Origin: Blastocatellia bacterium
GTDB taxonomy: Bacteria; Acidobacteriota; Blastocatellia; UBA7656; JADIYM01
DNA: 64,000 nt
Reading direction: 5' to 3'
NCBI GenBank assembly: GCA_021463145.1
Contig: JAJTWZ010000018.1
Location: 1-64,000, forward strand
Shown here: piece after piece, positions 61,793-64,000 of the stretch
Position numbering within the stretch: the stretch's first letter is position 1
Layout: every line of letters starts with the position of its first letter
The notes under the pieces: model-generated
The model's database searches: none
What the model saw: only the letters and a program-made list of their open reading frames with translations
What the model was told of the DNA's origin: nothing
Made by a program: the position numbers and the translations under genes

Positions 61793-62740
61793 CTACTGCT
61801 CCCTGCCCGGATCTTTGCGGATGTCGCGCAGCTTTGCCAGGAACTCGTCCCGCTCGCGGTTCCGCTTCAGACTTCCGTCCTGGGCCCGCTGCTGCCAGGC
61901 TTCCGGCAACGCGGCAAGGACTTCCCCGTCATCGGGAAATCCGGACCTCTCTCCAGCCAGCAGTCTCTCGAGCGCTTCCATTTCGAGCCCCGAGAATTTC
62001 CGCGCGTTGATCACGTAGTCCTCGAACGCTTCCCAGGCAACGGGCACGACGGCCTTCACGATCCTGGCCATGGCCTGGGCGTAGACACGGATCTCGTACT
62101 GCGCGTGATCGTCCATCCTCAGCATCAGGAAGCGGAACAGGTTGTGCAGGTCGTTCTTCCAGTACCACTCGGTGTACTGCGCGACACCCAGGTTCACCCG
62201 CGCGAGTTCGCGCCGGATGTCGAGCTCGATCATCCGTTCGTAACCTTCGCGCACCGCCCTCTGCTCGCCTTCGATTATCCCGAGAACCTCGGCTGCTTCA
62301 TCCGAAGAAGCCGGATCGCCGCCGCCCTGGCGGTTTGCGTCGGACTGTTTCGTGACGTGTTCGACCGGTGGTACGTAAAACTCGTCGGGCATAACCGAGT
62401 ACCGGCCCGAGTACTCGTTCACGTTGGCGGTGCGGTGGCGGATCATCTGCCGTGCGACGAAGATCGGCAGCTTGAGGTGGAACTTCATCTCCACCATCTC
62501 GAACGGCGTCGTGTGCTGGTGACGCATCAGGTACCGGATCAGCCCGCGGTCCTCGTTCACTGTTTTGGTCCCGATGCCGTAGCTGACACGCGCCGCCTGC
62601 ACGATCGAGGCGTCTCCGCCCATGTAATCGACGAGGTAAACGAAGCCCTTGTCGAGGCAGGGAATCTTCTCGCCGATCATTCGGTCGGCTTCGGGTGTCG
62701 TCAGGCGGCGGGTCTCGTGCGTGTCGGCGTACGGCGTACT
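61793..62740 (-). CDS. thyX: Flavin-dependent thymidylate synthase ThyX
   Basis: Makes dTMP using methylenetetrahydrofolate and FAD/NADPH. The 315-residue protein contains RHRTANVNEYSGRYSVMPDE, the RHRxxxxNEYSxRYS signature. MRHQHTTPFEMVEMKFHLKL and EWYWKNDLHNLFRFLMLRMD are also standard. The C-terminal ~50 residues extend beyond the typical length. MSTPYADTHETR at 62740 is the likely start. It is convergent with the membrane-protein gene ending at 61680. Confidence 0.95.
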   Translation of the reverse strand, partial: STPYADTHETRRLTTPEADRMIGEKIPCLDKGFVYLVDYMGGDASIVQAARVSYGIGTKTVNEDRGLIRYLMRHQHTTPFEMVEMKFHLKLPIFVARQMIRHRTANVNEYSGRYSVMPDEFYVPPVEHVTKQSDANRQGGGDPASSDEAAEVLGIIEGEQRAVREGYERMIELDIRRELARVNLGVAQYTEWYWKNDLHNLFRFLMLRMDDHAQYEIRVYAQAMARIVKAVVPVAWEAFEDYVINARKFSGLEMEALERLLAGERSGFPDDGEVLAALPEAWQQRAQDGSLKRNRERDEFLAKLRDIRKDPGREQ

Positions 62741-62818
62741 CATCTTGGCCTCAGGCTGCGAACGGGTGTGAATCTTCCATTCCGGCCGCACAGCCTATCA
62801 GACCAGTTGCCGAGAGCG

Positions 62819-64000
62819 TCAATCGACGGAGACCGGTTGCAGCGTTACCTCGCCCGTCAGTCGCTTTGGCAGCATGAATGCCGTGAGAAATGCGGCGACG
62901 GCCACCGCGGCGCCAACCCAGAAAACGATGTGCAGAGAGCCGTCGAGGGCATTCGACATCAGCTCGATGGACTCGGGGGCAAGCGTCGCACGAGCCGACG
63001 GTTCGAGCAGCCGATTCGGATCCAGCGTCCCGGGCGCCACTCCGGCCGCCGCCATCCGGGTTGCCAGCCCCGCGGCCAGCAGCGAACCGAGCACCGAAAC
63101 TCCTATCGATCCGCCGATCGTTCGAGCGAACATCGTGAGCGACGTCGCGATCCCGAGCCGCTCCCGTTCGACCGATGCCTGCGTCGCAACGAGCAGCGTG
63201 AAGACCGCGAGTCCCATTCCCACGCCCATTACGCCAAGATCGGCCATCAACCACGACATCGACGATCCCTTGCCGAGCGTAGTCAGGAACATGAATCCGA
63301 TCATCACGAAACCCAGTCCGATCGCTACCGTGTATCGAAGTCCGGTCGCGTGCATGATCCGGCCGCCGACGATCGACGACAGCACCCAGAACATAAGAAG
63401 AGGCGTCAGCGCGGACCCTGCCGTCGTCGCCGAGACCCCGAGCACGCCCTGTGCGAACAGCGGGATGAACGCCATCGTTCCGAACAGCGCCGCGCCGACG
63501 AGGATTCCGGAGATTGTCGAAATCGCGATCACGCGATCACGAAGGAGATCCATCGGAACGATAGGATCGGCCGCCCTTCGCTCGATGGCGACGAATGCCG
63601 CGAACAAGATTGCCGCGGCTACGAATGCGCCAACCGTCGCGGGGTGGAACCACCCGAAAAACTGCGCTCCTTCTGTGAGGCCGATCAGGACGAGCGTGAT
63701 TGCCGCCGTGAGCGATAGCGCACCCGCGAGGTCGATCGACGGCCTGCTCGACCGCGCCGGTTCCTTCAGCGCCGCGCCTACGATGATAGCCGCCGCGATT
63801 CCGAACGGCAGGTTGATGAAAAACACCCATCGCCAGGAGATGGCTTCGGTAATGTAGCCGCCAGCGAGCGGTCCAACGATGCTCGCGATGCCCCAGACGC
63901 TCGAGAAGATCCCCTGCATCCGCGTCCTTTCGCGAACAGTGTAGATCTCGCCGATGATCGTCAGGGCAATGGGAACAAGCGCTCCCGCGCCGATACCCTG
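62819..64000 (-). CDS. MFS drug-exporter-like permease (DHA2/EmrB type), N-terminus beyond window
   Basis: The open frame runs off the right edge. The visible ~393 residues begin QGIGAGALVPIALTIIGEIY, then TVRERTRMQGIFSSVWGIAS and IVGPLAGGYITEAISWRWVF, the motif C region of 14-helix DHA2 exporters. About ten further helices follow, ending LPKRLTGEVTLQPVSVD. An internal ATG at 63919 is not the real start because the conserved helix lies upstream of it. It lies 78 bases before thyX on the same strand. Substrate unknown. Confidence 0.9.
   Translation of the reverse strand, partial: QGIGAGALVPIALTIIGEIYTVRERTRMQGIFSSVWGIASIVGPLAGGYITEAISWRWVFFINLPFGIAAAIIVGAALKEPARSSRPSIDLAGALSLTAAITLVLIGLTEGAQFFGWFHPATVGAFVAAAILFAAFVAIERRAADPIVPMDLLRDRVIAISTISGILVGAALFGTMAFIPLFAQGVLGVSATTAGSALTPLLMFWVLSSIVGGRIMHATGLRYTVAIGLGFVMIGFMFLTTLGKGSSMSWLMADLGVMGVGMGLAVFTLLVATQASVERERLGIATSLTMFARTIGGSIGVSVLGSLLAAGLATRMAAAGVAPGTLDPNRLLEPSARATLAPESIELMSNALDGSLHIVFWVGAAVAVAAFLTAFMLPKRLTGEVTLQPVSVD

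Overview
The window looks like a piece of bacterial chromosome with high G+C content, from a Gram-negative, probably aerobic or facultative lineage. This is inferred from housekeeping genes (infA, clpS/clpA, thyX, ctpA), twin-arginine and lipoprotein signals, pilT, an ECF sigma factor with its membrane anti-sigma factor, and polyhydroxyalkanoate (PHA) storage genes. The mix of a Bacillus-like fad gene order, a class I-like HMG-CoA reductase, a class III-like PHA synthase, SpeD/DUF350/DUF4178 genes and a MoxR/DUF58/DUF4175 cluster recalls Myxococcota, Desulfobacterota or Binatota-type genomes. No rRNA or tRNA gene was found to settle the taxonomy.

Layout. 1-1.7 kb: a repeat-protein fragment, a long inverted repeat, infA (apparently starting at AUC) and a zinc-ribbon membrane protein. 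1.7-11.4 kb (minus strand): a fatty-acid degradation operon fadR-fadD-flavin reductase-fadN-fadA-fadE-metallo-hydrolase, headed by a near-consensus FadR operator. 11.5-16.8 kb (minus): HMG-CoA reductase and two PHA units (phaR-phasin; phaC-hydrolase) separated by a 61-bp tandem array. 16.9-19.5 kb: clpS-clpA. 19.5-26.6 kb (minus): a tightly coupled seven-gene polyamine-type operon (speD, DUF4178, a 60-residue peptide, DUF350, membrane SpeE, FAD oxidase, membrane protein). 26.7-36.4 kb: an unknown protein, an amino acid dehydrogenase, a sigma/anti-sigma pair, a haem-motif protein, P5C dehydrogenase, an acyltransferase, an SDR and a BON lipoprotein.

36.6-39.2 kb: a ribbon-helix-helix protein and a plasmid-type replication initiator, with about 14 recognisable 19-bp iterons spaced mostly 22-23 bp upstream of the initiator gene. 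39.3-44.8 kb: ctpA, a DUF4159 protein, pilT and moxR. 45-52.5 kb: a repeat island followed by a minus-strand operon of an A-T-TE synthetase, a LarA-type nickel enzyme, a threonine-synthase-like enzyme and a flippase. 53.3-61.7 kb: DUF58, BatA-like, Nudix, DUF4175 and a second large membrane protein. These are the usual partners of moxR, from which they are separated here by about 8.5 kb. 61.8-64 kb: thyX and a truncated MFS exporter.

Four things stand out. (1) The Rep-plus-iteron locus lies within a chromosomal setting. (2) In the A-T-TE/LarA operon the adenylation domain lacks the amino-group-binding Asp, while LarA keeps its full catalytic set. This suggests chemistry on alpha-hydroxy or alpha-keto acids. 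(3) The polyamine operon contains a small protein with a conspicuous Gly/aromatic, Lys-ended tail. (4) Two repeat islands built from 17-bp palindromes are inverted copies of each other and flank a 15.6-kb segment that contains the Rep locus.
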